A DNA stretch of 64,000 nucleotides from positions 285,539 through 349,538 of the forward strand of contig NZ_JASNWF010000011.1 of NCBI RefSeq assembly GCF_030283205.1, in the 5' to 3' direction. The DNA comes from Actinomadura opuntiae (lineage in GTDB: Bacteria; Actinomycetota; Actinomycetes; Streptosporangiales; Streptosporangiaceae). The notes under the pieces were generated by a model. That model was not told the DNA's origin and ran no database searches. It saw only the letters and a program-made list of their open reading frames with translations. Positions 43,095 to 51,524 of this stretch are shown one piece after another; the first letter of the stretch is position 1, and every line of letters starts with the position of its first letter. The position numbers and the translations under genes were made by a program.

Positions 43095-43931
43095 TTGAGC
43101 GTGATCAACGTCGGCCAGTCCATCGTCCTCGGCATCGTGGAGGGGCTGACCGAGTTCCTCCCGGTGTCCTCGACCGGGCACCTGAAGATCGCCGAGGGAC
43201 TGATGGACGTCCCGGTCGACGACAAGGCGGTGGTCGGGTTCACCGCCGTCATCCAGGTCGGCGCCATCGCCGCCGTCCTGGTCTACTTCTTCTCCGACAT
43301 CGTCCGGATCGTCCGGGCCTGGTTCACCGGCCTGGCGAACAAGGACGAGCGGTACCACCACGACTACAAGTTCGCCTGGTGGGTCATCTACGCGACCATC
43401 CCCGTCGTCATCGTCGGGATCGCCGCCAAGCCGCTCATCGAGGGGCCGCTGGCCTCGCTGTGGGTGGTGGCCGGATCGCTGATCGCCGGCAGCGTCGTGA
43501 TGTGGCTCGCCGACCGGTTCGGCCGCAACAAGCGCGGCGAGGACGACACGAGCCTGCGGGACGCGATGCTCGTCGGCAGCTCGCAGATCCTCGCGCTGCT
43601 GTTCCCGGGCTTCTCCCGCTCCGGCGCGACGATCTCCACGGGGCTGCTGCTGAACCTGGACCGCGTCGCGGCCACCCGCCTGTCGTTCTTCATGGGCATC
43701 CCCGCGCTGACCGGCGCCGGCCTGTACGAGCTGCCGGGCGCCCTCGGGTCCGGCGCGGACGCGCTCCCGCTCGCCATCGGGACCGCGGTGTCGTTCGTGG
43801 TCGCCTACGCCTCGATCGCCTGGCTGCTGCGGTACGTCGCGCGGCACACCTTCACCGCGTTCGTGGTGTACCGGGTCGCCGTCGGCCTGCTGCTGTTCGG
43901 CCTGCTCGGTGCCGGGACGCTGAACGGCTGA
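43095..43931 (+). CDS. uppP: Undecaprenyl-diphosphatase
   Basis: 278 residues from TTG 43095 with GAGGAAA upstream; a GTG two codons later is possible. Signature motifs EGLTEFLPVSSTGH near residue 17 and LFPGFSRSGATISTGLLL near 175 are intact, with about eight membrane segments. It recycles the lipid carrier for peptidoglycan synthesis and confers bacitracin tolerance. Divergent from kdp. Confidence 0.94.
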   Translation: MSVINVGQSIVLGIVEGLTEFLPVSSTGHLKIAEGLMDVPVDDKAVVGFTAVIQVGAIAAVLVYFFSDIVRIVRAWFTGLANKDERYHHDYKFAWWVIYATIPVVIVGIAAKPLIEGPLASLWVVAGSLIAGSVVMWLADRFGRNKRGEDDTSLRDAMLVGSSQILALLFPGFSRSGATISTGLLLNLDRVAATRLSFFMGIPALTGAGLYELPGALGSGADALPLAIGTAVSFVVAYASIAWLLRYVARHTFTAFVVYRVAVGLLLFGLLGAGTLNG

Positions 43932-43960
43932 CCCGCCCCGCCCCCGGGCCCGGCGGGGGT

Positions 43961-44012
43961 GCCGGTGATCACCGGCGCGGCCGTGCGGCAGACTGGCGAC
44001 CGTCCGCACGGC
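43961..44012. terminator. Palindrome and hairpin after uppP
   Basis: A 16-base perfect palindrome GCCGGTGATCACCGGC (43961-43976) is followed by a stem of GCCGTGCGG (43980-43988) and CCGCACGGC (44004-44012). Either could end uppP transcription or regulate the hydrolase gene at 44072. Confidence 0.5.
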
Positions 44013-44071
44013 CGGCCCGCGGACCGCGCGTCCGACCGTGTCCACACCCGCATACGGAGCGTTGCGCAGAC

Positions 44072-44815
44072 ATGACAGACCAGATGCAGGCCGGGACCGT
44101 CGCGATCACCGGCCACGAGGGGGCCGAGCTCGAGGCGTACCTGGCCCGCCCGCTCGGCGACCGGCCGCGCGGCGGCGTGGTCGTGATCCACCACCTGCCC
44201 GGCTACGACGAGGGCACCAAGCAGATCACCCGCACCCTCGCCGCGCGCGGGTACGCGGCGATCTGCCCGAACCTGTACTCGCGGGAGGGCAAGGGCGTCA
44301 GCCCCGACGACCAGGCCGCCGCCGCCCGCGCCAAGGGCGGCGTCCCCGACGAGCAGCTCGTCGGGGACGTGGCGGGCGCCGCCGCGCACCTCAACTCGCT
44401 GGAGGGCGCCAACGGGAGGATCGGCGTGATCGGGTTCTGCTCGGGCGGCCGGCAGGCGTTCCTGGCGGCGGTGTCGCTGGACATCGACGCGGCCGTCGAC
44501 TGCTACGGCGCCTTCGTGGTGAAGGAGCCGCCGGCGGAGTTCCCGTTGCAGGCCCGGCCGCTGATCTCCAGGGCGGGCGACCTGTCCTGCCCGCTGCTCG
44601 GGCTGTTCGGCGAGGACGACCAGTTCCCCGCGCCGGACGAGGTCGCCGTGCTGGACGCGGAGCTGACCAGGCTCGGCAAGGAGCACGAGTTCCACAGCTA
44701 CCCCGGCGCCGGGCACGCGTTCTTCTCCGTCGAGCGGACCGCCTACCGGCCCGAGGCCGCGGTCGACGGCTGGAAGCGGATCCTCGACTTCTACGGCCGG
44801 CACCTGGCGTCCTGA
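44072..44815 (+). CDS. Dienelactone hydrolase family protein
   Basis: 247 residues, alpha/beta hydrolase. The catalytic triad is visible: Cys in IGFCSGGRQAF near residue 130, Asp in FGEDDQFPAP near 190 and His in PGAGHAFFS near 220. The oxyanion region is VIHHLPGYDEGT. The Cys nucleophile is typical of dienelactone hydrolases. True substrate unknown. The next gene follows after 28 bases. Confidence 0.87.
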   Translation: MTDQMQAGTVAITGHEGAELEAYLARPLGDRPRGGVVVIHHLPGYDEGTKQITRTLAARGYAAICPNLYSREGKGVSPDDQAAAARAKGGVPDEQLVGDVAGAAAHLNSLEGANGRIGVIGFCSGGRQAFLAAVSLDIDAAVDCYGAFVVKEPPAEFPLQARPLISRAGDLSCPLLGLFGEDDQFPAPDEVAVLDAELTRLGKEHEFHSYPGAGHAFFSVERTAYRPEAAVDGWKRILDFYGRHLAS

Positions 44816-44843
44816 AGCCCGCGTCCCGAGGGAGGACCCCCGC

Positions 44844-45128
44844 ATGTGCACTTACCAGACGCACAAGGTCGAGCTGGCCGGCGCCGCCAAGGGCGCGTCC
44901 GGCTGGTTCACGCTGACGGACGGGGCGGTTTACGTCGACCACCCGTTCCATTCGACGAACGAGCACACGCTCAACATCGACTTCACGAACCCGTCCGACG
45001 GGCCGTCCGCGCGGGTCGCGGTGGAGCTGACCGAGGAGGCGGCGCTCGCGCTCGTCGAGGCCATCCAGAAGGCCCTCGCCTCGGCGCCGCCCGGCATGGC
45101 CTCCGCCACCGGGCCGCGCCCCGCCTGA
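44844..45128 (+). CDS. DUF6295 family protein
   Basis: 94 residues beginning MCTYQTHKVELAGAAKGASG and containing VDHPFHSTNEHTLNIDFTNP, a conserved actinobacterial small protein recognised as DUF6295. No known function. It is likely co-transcribed with the dienelactone hydrolase. The stop codon falls in a 15-base tandem repeat. Confidence 0.8.
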   Translation: MCTYQTHKVELAGAAKGASGWFTLTDGAVYVDHPFHSTNEHTLNIDFTNPSDGPSARVAVELTEEAALALVEAIQKALASAPPGMASATGPRPA

Positions 45129-45183
45129 ACGCACCCCGCCTGAACGCACACCGCCTGAACGCGCCCCGCCGGTGGCGGCGGGG
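45121..45183 (+). repeat. 15-base tandem repeat ending in a terminator hairpin
   Basis: CCGCCTGAACGCA-type units start at 45121, 45136 and 45151, with a fourth partial at 45166. The first unit holds the stop codon of the DUF6295 gene. The last unit merges into a hairpin CCCCGCCG-GTGG-CGGCGGGG (45164-45183), a probable terminator. Confidence 0.8.
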
Positions 45184-45270
45184 AGGGCGTCCTCGTGATC
45201 CATCTGGCATTTCATGGTAAATCGGTCGGAATAGTTGCATAAGGCCCGCCCGGCGTGTTCTCATACCGGC

Positions 45271-45348
45271 ATGCGCCCCCGGCACCGCCTCGTCCGCCGC
45301 CGCCACGTGGACCTGCTCCGCGTGGCCGCCGCGCGCTGTCCGGCCTGA
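45271..45348 (+). CDS. Short Cys-containing leader peptide of the sulfonate operon
   Basis: A 25-residue frame from ATG 45271 to TGA 45348 containing RRRHVDLLRVAAARCPA. The RxHVDLLRVAA...C pattern is typical of putative leader peptides before sulfur transport operons in actinobacteria. Translation could stall at the Cys codon (TGT) when cysteine is short and so alter expression downstream. No ribosome site precedes it, so leaderless initiation is likely. Confidence 0.75.
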   Translation: MRPRHRLVRRRHVDLLRVAAARCPA

Positions 45349-45473
45349 CGATCCGCCCGCGGCTCCGCAGGGCCCCCGCCCGCGGACCTCCGCCCCGCCC
45401 GTCCAGACCCACCGAGGCCACGCGCCCTCACCGAGGACGCGCACCGCCCCCTGCACGAGGAACACGTCCCCCC

Positions 45474-46538
45474 ATGCCCAGATTCAGCACACCCCTGCCC
45501 GCGAAACCCCCGTTCACCAGGTCGCTGCTCACCAAGGCGGCGCCCGCCGTCGCGCTCGCGCTGGCGGCGGCCGGCTGCGGGGCGTCTGCGCGGGGCGCCA
45601 CCGGCACCATCAAGATCGGCTACTTCCAGGGCGCCGTCGCCGGCCCCGAATCGGTCGTCCTGGCGAACAAGGACCTGGCCGGCAAGGTGCCGGGAACGAT
45701 CCAGCTGCGGCCGATCGACAGCGGCGTCGCCGGCATGGCGCAGCTGCGCGCCGGCGCGTTCCCGTTCGTCGCCGGCGTCGGCAACCCGCCGTTCACCGGC
45801 GCCTTCACCAGCGGCACCGAGGTGAAGGCCGTCTACGTCGAGGGCATCGACGCCTCCGGCCTGGCCGTGAACGACAAGATCAAGGCACCGGGCGACCTGC
45901 GGAAGGTCGGCGTGCTGGTCGGGTCCACGCTGGACTTCCAGCTGCGCGGCTGGCTCAAGACCCGGGGCCTGGCCGGCAAGGTGCAGGTCGCCAGCTTCGC
46001 CAGCGAGGCCGCCGAGGCCGCCGCCTGGAAGGCCGGGAAGATCGACTCGGTCTACATCAGCCAGTCGTTCCTGCTCGAACTGCAGAAGCACAAGGCGCGC
46101 GTGCTGGTGCGCTCCACCGACATCGCCGCGCTCGGCTACGCGGCGGTCAACATGCTGGCGGTGTCCTCGCCGTACGCGAAGCAGCACCCGGACGTGGTGC
46201 AGGCGCTCGTCTGCCAGATGTCGAAGGCGGAGGCGCTGGTCAAGGGCCCGCAGGCCGAGCGCTACATCCGCCCCGCGGCCAAGTACGTCGGCGTCACGCC
46301 CGAGGACGCGGTCGCCGCGACCAGGACCTACCCCTACATCCCCGCGTCGGAGGAGGCGTCGTGGCTGAAGGGCCCGGACGGGACGGCCGCGACCGGCCGG
46401 CTCGCCCAGAACTTCAAGCTCACGGCCGAGTTCCTCGTCACGCAGGGCCGCGCGAAGAGCGTGCCGGATCCGCAGAAGATCGCCCAGCACATCGACCCGA
46501 GCTTCTGGGACAAGGCCCAGTCGGGAGGCTGCAAGTGA
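45474..46538 (+). CDS. Sulfonate/taurine-type ABC transporter substrate-binding lipoprotein
   Basis: 354 residues from ATG 45474. The signal peptide ends with a lipobox (AAAGC), so a lipoprotein is expected. The NMT1/SsuA-like domain includes IKIGYFQGAVAGPES and GVLVGSTLDFQLRGWLKTRG, with periplasmic-binding layout. First transport gene of the operon; overlaps the ATPase start by GTGA. Binds an organosulfur compound, perhaps taurine. Confidence 0.85.
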   Translation: MPRFSTPLPAKPPFTRSLLTKAAPAVALALAAAGCGASARGATGTIKIGYFQGAVAGPESVVLANKDLAGKVPGTIQLRPIDSGVAGMAQLRAGAFPFVAGVGNPPFTGAFTSGTEVKAVYVEGIDASGLAVNDKIKAPGDLRKVGVLVGSTLDFQLRGWLKTRGLAGKVQVASFASEAAEAAAWKAGKIDSVYISQSFLLELQKHKARVLVRSTDIAALGYAAVNMLAVSSPYAKQHPDVVQALVCQMSKAEALVKGPQAERYIRPAAKYVGVTPEDAVAATRTYPYIPASEEASWLKGPDGTAATGRLAQNFKLTAEFLVTQGRAKSVPDPQKIAQHIDPSFWDKAQSGGCK

Positions 46539-47344
46539 GCGCCATCGAGACGAGCCCGGCCCTCGCCGAGGCCGGCGTCGCCGACGAGCCCGCCGGGGTG
46601 CGGCTGCGGGACGTCAGCAAGACCTTCAGCCGGCGGCGCCGGGCGGGACGTCCCGCGCTGGACGGGGTGACCCTGGACGTGCGGCCGGGCGAGTTCCTGT
46701 GCCTGCTCGGGCCGTCGGGCTGCGGCAAGTCGACGCTGCTGAACATCGTCGCCGGGTTCACCGAGGCCGACTCCGGCGAGGTGCTGGTGGGCGGCCGGCC
46801 GGTCACCGGCCCGGGCCACGACCGGGGCGTGCTGTTCCAGACGCCGAACCTGTTCCCGTGGCTGACGACCTGGCAGAACGTCCTGTACGGGCCGAAGGCG
46901 CGCGGCGCGCTGACCCCGCGGGTGCGGGAGGAGGCCGAGCGGCTGCTGGAGACGGTCGGGCTCGCCGACGCCCGCGACGCCTACCCGCACGAGCTGTCCG
47001 GCGGGATGCGGCACCGGGCCGCGTTCGCGCGGGTGCTGGTCAACCGGCCGGGCGTGCTGCTGATGGACGAGCCGTTCGGCGCGCTGGACGCCATCACCCG
47101 CGCCGCCATGCAGCGGTTCCTGCTGGAGCTGTGGCAGAAGCACCGCACCACCATCGTGTTCGTGACGCACGACGTGGAGGAGGCGGCGCTGCTCGGCGAC
47201 CGGGTGTGCGTGCTGTCCGCGCCGCCCGCCGGCACCAAGGACGTCATCGACATCGACCTGCCGCGCCCCCGCGCCTACGAGGACACCGAGACGCTCGCGT
47301 TCGTGAACGCCAAGCGCCGCATCCGGGAGGTGCTGGAGCGATGA
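46535..47344 (+). CDS. Sulfonate-type ABC transporter ATP-binding protein
   Basis: 269 residues from GTG 46535. Walker A GPSGCGKST near residue 64, Q-loop LFQTPNLFPWLT, signature LSGGMRHR near 152, Walker B VLLMDEPFGALD and H-loop VTHDVEEA. Resembles SsuB/TauB. Overlaps both neighbours by four bases. Confidence 0.87.
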   Translation: MSAIETSPALAEAGVADEPAGVRLRDVSKTFSRRRRAGRPALDGVTLDVRPGEFLCLLGPSGCGKSTLLNIVAGFTEADSGEVLVGGRPVTGPGHDRGVLFQTPNLFPWLTTWQNVLYGPKARGALTPRVREEAERLLETVGLADARDAYPHELSGGMRHRAAFARVLVNRPGVLLMDEPFGALDAITRAAMQRFLLELWQKHRTTIVFVTHDVEEAALLGDRVCVLSAPPAGTKDVIDIDLPRPRAYEDTETLAFVNAKRRIREVLER

Positions 47345-48174
47345 CGACGACGGCCGAGGCCCCCGCGGCCACCGCCTCCCCCTCCGGTCCGGCCCGCGCG
47401 CCGCGCTCGTGGCGGCGCGTCTGGACGGGCGCCGGCGCGCTCGCCCTCGCCCTGGTGATCTGGGAGATCGCGGCGCTCGTCATCGGCGACACCGTGACGC
47501 TGCCGACCGTCACCGAGACCGCGCGCACGCTCACCGAGTACCTCACCAAGCCGTACCCGGAGGTGCAGGGCAAGACGCTCGTCGCGGACGCGCTGATCAG
47601 CACCGGGCGGATCCTGGCCGGGTTCCTGCTCGGCACCGCCGCCGGGCTCGCGCTCGGCGCGTCCATGGCCGGGATCCGGGTGGTCCGCGAGCTGGCCGAC
47701 CCGCTCATCGCGGTGATGCGGCCGCTGCCGCCGATCGCGTTCATTCCGCTGCTGGTGGTGTGGTTCGGCATCGGCGAGACCTCGAAGATCGCGCTGATTT
47801 TCTTCGGGGTGCTGCCGGTGGTGACGGTCGCGACGCTCGGCGCGCTCGACGCCGTCCCGCCCGACCTGCTGAACGCCAGCCGCAGCCTGGGCGCCTCGCA
47901 GCTGCGCACGATGCTGCACGTGCGGCTGCGCGCGGCCGTGCCCGGCGTCATCACCGGGATGCGGATCGCGATGGGCGGCGCGTGGACCGCCATCATCGCC
48001 GCCGAGATGATCGCCGCGACCGGCGGCGTCGGCTACCTGATCCTGCAGGCCGGCAACTACCTCCAGACGCCGCTGATCTTCAGCGGGATCGCCGAGATCG
48101 CCGTGCTCGGCTTCGCCTTCGACGGCCTGCTGCGGCTGCTGCTGCGGCTGGCCGACCCCACCGTCCGCCGCTAG
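47341..48174 (+). CDS. Sulfonate-type ABC transporter permease
   Basis: 277 residues with about six membrane segments. The coupling loop is DLLNASRSLGASQLRTMLHV near residues 178-197; the later TGGVGYLILQAGNYLQTPLIF is typical of SsuC/TauC. Coupled to the ATPase by ATGA. Forms the membrane channel. Confidence 0.87.
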   Translation: MTTTAEAPAATASPSGPARAPRSWRRVWTGAGALALALVIWEIAALVIGDTVTLPTVTETARTLTEYLTKPYPEVQGKTLVADALISTGRILAGFLLGTAAGLALGASMAGIRVVRELADPLIAVMRPLPPIAFIPLLVVWFGIGETSKIALIFFGVLPVVTVATLGALDAVPPDLLNASRSLGASQLRTMLHVRLRAAVPGVITGMRIAMGGAWTAIIAAEMIAATGGVGYLILQAGNYLQTPLIFSGIAEIAVLGFAFDGLLRLLLRLADPTVRR

Positions 48175-48188
48175 AAAGGGAAAGAACC

Positions 48189-49082
48189 ATGACCGAGTTC
48201 CGCCGCATCGGCGGCCGCATCGGGGCCGAGTACACCGGGACCGACCCGAACGGGCTGCCCTTCGAGGAGGTCAACGAGGCGCTGCTGGCGCACAAGGTGC
48301 TGGTGTTCCGCGGCGCCGGCCTCGACGACGAGGGCCAGCTCCGCTTCGCCTCCCGGTTCGGGGAGCTGACCAGGGCGCACCCGACCGTCCCGTCCGTGGA
48401 CGGCCAGCCCGACATCCTCCCGGTGAACGGCGAGGAGGGCATCCGGTCCAACAACTGGCACACCGACGTCACGTTCGTCCGGACGCCGCCGAAGCTCAGC
48501 ACGCTGCGCGCCCTGGTCGTCCCGCCGTACGGGGGCAACACGCTCATCGCCAACTCCGCCGCCGCCTACCGGGACCTGCCCGAGCAGCTGCGCGACTTCG
48601 CCGATCGGCTGTGGGCCGTGCACACCAACGACTACGACTACGCGGTGCCGCGCAGCAACACCGAGAAGGCCCTCGAATACCGGAAGGTGTTCACCGCGCG
48701 CCGCTACCAGACCGCCCACCCGGTCGTGCGGGTGCATCCGGAGACGGGCGAGCGCGGCCTGTTCATCGGCGGGTTCGCGCAGAAGATCGTGGGGCTGTCG
48801 GGCACCGAGTCGCGCGACATCCTGCGGCTGCTGCAGCGGTACGTGACGCGTCCGGAGAACATCGTGCGGGTGGCGTGGAACCCCGGCGACCTGGTCCTGT
48901 TCGACAACCGCATCACCCAGCACTACGCGCCGGACGACTACGGCGACCTGCCGCGCACGCTGCACCGCGTCACCGTCGCCGGCGACGCTCCGGTGGGCGT
49001 GAACGGCGAGACCAGCTACATCATCGAGGGCGACGACGCCGGGCACTACACCCCGGCCGCGGCCGCCGCCACCGCCGCCTGA
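48189..49082 (+). CDS. TauD/TfdA family alpha-ketoglutarate-dependent dioxygenase
   Basis: 297 residues. Iron ligands are seen in NWHTDVTF (HxD, near residue 94) and in QHYAPDDYG near 244; the ketoglutarate Arg is in TLHRVTVAGD near 258. It starts 14 bases after the permease, with GAAAGGGAAAG before the ATG. It probably oxidises the imported sulfonate or sulfate ester to release sulfite or sulfate. Confidence 0.87.
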   Translation: MTEFRRIGGRIGAEYTGTDPNGLPFEEVNEALLAHKVLVFRGAGLDDEGQLRFASRFGELTRAHPTVPSVDGQPDILPVNGEEGIRSNNWHTDVTFVRTPPKLSTLRALVVPPYGGNTLIANSAAAYRDLPEQLRDFADRLWAVHTNDYDYAVPRSNTEKALEYRKVFTARRYQTAHPVVRVHPETGERGLFIGGFAQKIVGLSGTESRDILRLLQRYVTRPENIVRVAWNPGDLVLFDNRITQHYAPDDYGDLPRTLHRVTVAGDAPVGVNGETSYIIEGDDAGHYTPAAAAATAA

Positions 49083-49092
49083 CGTCCGGAGC

Positions 49093-49129
49093 GAGACGCC
49101 ATGCCGGGGACGCCCCGGCATGGCGTCTC
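49093..49129 (+). terminator. 17-base-stem terminator after the sulfonate operon
   Basis: GAGACGCCATGCCGGGG (49093-49109), loop ACG, and the perfect complement 49113-49129. It sits 11 bases after the dioxygenase stop. Confidence 0.9.
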
Positions 49130-49255
49130 CCCATGCGTGCGCGCACGCTTACATCCTGTTACCTCAAGGGAAGGTCATTGCCTGTTGTAGTCGTCCCAAA
49201 GCTGTGAGTAACTGGTTCCGGCCGACCACGCCATGATCCAGCGAGGGGGACGACG

Positions 49256-50557
49256 ATGGACGAGTGCAGCGTTGCCCGCGGACCCGGCTGCGGGACGGAC
49301 GGGCCGGCGCACGCGACCGGGCCCGACCCCGCGGCGGCCGAGCGGGTGAGCCGGCTGCTGTCCGGTCCCAGCGGGCTCGGCACGTCCGCGGCGCGCATCC
49401 TGGACGCGCTCCGCGCCGCACCGCCCCCGCCGGCCGCCCCCGCACCCGCGACGCCGGAGCCGGACGCCCTCGCCCCTGACGCCTTCCCTGAAACCCCCGC
49501 CGAGCCGGACGCCGCCCTCCCGGTCCTGCCGACACCGGTGCCGAGCCCGACCCGCCAGGGCGGCCTCTTCTCGCCGGGCTACGCCGAACGCGAGTGGGGC
49601 GATGGCTCGTTCCCGCCGCTGTACTGCCCGCTGACCGCGCGGATCGACGACGACCTCGCCCGGGTGGTCAACGACCGGCTGGTCGAATGGGCCGGCGAGG
49701 TCGGGATCTACGCCGACCAGCTGGACAAGTTCCGCAACACCGGGTTCGGGCGGCTGGCCGTCCTCGCCCACCCCGAGACCGACGACGTCGACGCGCTGCT
49801 GCTCGCCGCGAAGATGAACGCCGCCTGGTGGGCGTGCGACGACTACTACGCCGACGAGAGCGACCTCGGCGCCACCCCCACCGAGCTGCCGCCGCGGCTG
49901 GCGCTGGTGATGTCGGCGATGGACCCGCCGCCCGACGCGGGCAAGTACAGCCTCCAGCTGGACGAGGCCGTGCGGGCCGATCCGGTGCTGGTCGCGCTGC
50001 GCTCGGCCACCGGGCACCTGAAGCGCCACTCCGGGCCGTCGCAGCTGATGCGGATCCTCAACACCACGTTCCAGATGTACGTGAGCTGGACGGCCTACGC
50101 GGCCTGGCGGCACCTCGGCGAGCTGCCGCCGGTGTGGCGCTACCTCGCCGCCCGCCAGCACGACAGCTTCTACACCTCGATGACGCTGATCGACGTCGTC
50201 GGCGGCTACCAGCTGGACGCCAACCTGTTCTACGAGCCGCGCGTGCACCGCGCGGTCATGCAGGCGGGCACCGCGTCGGTCATCGTCAACGACCTGCACT
50301 CGGTGGAGCGGGAGGCCGCAGACGACCTGCCGGACTGCAACGTGGTCCTGCTGATCGCCGAGGAGGAGGGCTGCGCCCTCGAGGACGCGGTCCGGACGGC
50401 CGTGGCGATGCACAACGACTTCGTCCGCGGGTTCGAGGACAGCCAGCGGGAGCTGGCGTCCGTCCCGTCCGCCGAGCTGCAGCGCTTCCTGCTCGGCGTG
50501 CAGAGCTGGATGGCCGGCTGCCTCGAATGGCACGGCGCCTCCGACCGCTACAAGTGA
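49256..50557 (+). CDS. 2-methylisoborneol synthase
   Basis: 433 residues. A Pro/Ala-rich N-terminal part (about 1-105) precedes a class I terpene synthase fold. The aspartate-rich motif is CDDYYADES near residue 200; the NSE motif is VNDLHSVERE near 345. The closest type is the actinobacterial 2-methylisoborneol synthase, which cyclises 2-methylgeranyl diphosphate. The next gene encodes the methyltransferase that supplies this substrate. Confidence 0.9.
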   Translation: MDECSVARGPGCGTDGPAHATGPDPAAAERVSRLLSGPSGLGTSAARILDALRAAPPPPAAPAPATPEPDALAPDAFPETPAEPDAALPVLPTPVPSPTRQGGLFSPGYAEREWGDGSFPPLYCPLTARIDDDLARVVNDRLVEWAGEVGIYADQLDKFRNTGFGRLAVLAHPETDDVDALLLAAKMNAAWWACDDYYADESDLGATPTELPPRLALVMSAMDPPPDAGKYSLQLDEAVRADPVLVALRSATGHLKRHSGPSQLMRILNTTFQMYVSWTAYAAWRHLGELPPVWRYLAARQHDSFYTSMTLIDVVGGYQLDANLFYEPRVHRAVMQAGTASVIVNDLHSVEREAADDLPDCNVVLLIAEEEGCALEDAVRTAVAMHNDFVRGFEDSQRELASVPSAELQRFLLGVQSWMAGCLEWHGASDRYK

Positions 50558-50589
50558 CGCCCCGCACCCACGAGAAAGGATCACCGGAT

Positions 50590-51444
50590 ATGACCGCGAC
50601 CCAGGAGTCCCCGGTCCTCAGCAGCCTCTACCAGCACTCGGTCGCCGAGTACTGGAACGCCGAGCGCAACCCGGTCAACCTGCGGCTCGGCGAGGTGGAC
50701 GGGATCTACCACCACCACTACGGCGTCGGCCCCGTGGACTGGACGGTCCTGGACGGCCCGGCCGAGACCCGCGAGCAGCGGACCATCGCCGAGCTGCACC
50801 GGCTGGAGAGCGCCCAGGCGGACCTGCTGATGAGCCACCTCGCGCCGGTCAAACCGTCCGACCGGCTGATGGACGCCGGGTCCGGGCGCGGCGGGTCCAG
50901 CCTGGTGGCCAACCAGCGGTTCGGCTGCCGGGTGGACGGGGTGTCGATCTCCGAGGCGCAGGTCGCGTTCGCCAACGAGCAAGCCGAGCGGCGCGGCGTG
51001 GCCGACAAGGTGCGCTTCCACTTCAAGAACATGCTCGACACCGGCTTCGAGACGGGGGCGTTCCAGGCGATCTGGAACAACGAGAGCACGATGTACGTGG
51101 AGCTCGGCCTGCTGTTCGCCGAGCACGCGCGGCTGCTGAGGCGCGGCGGCCGCTACGTGTGCATCACCGGCTGCTACAACGACGCCTACGGGCTGCCCTC
51201 GCGGGCCGTCAGCGAGATCAACGCGCACTACATCTGCGACATCCACCCGCGCAGCACCTACTTCCGCGAGATGGCGGCGAACCGGCTCGTGCCGGTGAGC
51301 GTCGTCGACCTGACGTCCGCGACGATCCCGTACTGGGAGCTGCGCGCCAAGTCGACGCTGGCGACCGGCATCGAGGCGGCGTTCCTGGACGCCTACAAGG
51401 GCGGCAGCTTCCAGTACCTGCTCATCGCGGCCGACCGGGTCTGA
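50590..51444 (+). CDS. Geranyl diphosphate 2-C-methyltransferase
   Basis: 284 residues. SAM-binding motif LMDAGSGRGGSSLVAN near residue 95, followed by VDGVSISEAQ and WNNESTMYVE. Matches the GPP C-methyltransferase partner of 2-methylisoborneol synthase. It is 32 bases downstream with GAAAGGATCACC before the ATG. Together they make the earthy odorant. A strong terminator follows. Confidence 0.92.
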   Translation: MTATQESPVLSSLYQHSVAEYWNAERNPVNLRLGEVDGIYHHHYGVGPVDWTVLDGPAETREQRTIAELHRLESAQADLLMSHLAPVKPSDRLMDAGSGRGGSSLVANQRFGCRVDGVSISEAQVAFANEQAERRGVADKVRFHFKNMLDTGFETGAFQAIWNNESTMYVELGLLFAEHARLLRRGGRYVCITGCYNDAYGLPSRAVSEINAHYICDIHPRSTYFREMAANRLVPVSVVDLTSATIPYWELRAKSTLATGIEAAFLDAYKGGSFQYLLIAADRV

Positions 51445-51460
51445 TCCCGAGAAGAGGGGG

Positions 51461-51492
51461 GCGGCCCGCCGGTGGGAGCACCGGCGGGCCGC
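51461..51492 (+). terminator. Terminator after the methyltransferase
   Basis: GCGGCCCGCCGGTG, loop GGAG, CACCGGCGGGCCGC: a perfect 14-base stem placed 16 bases after the stop. It may also serve the convergent lipase gene. Confidence 0.88.
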
Positions 51493-51524
51493 GGGATTCC
51501 CGATCGAGGCGGGAGCGGCGGGCG

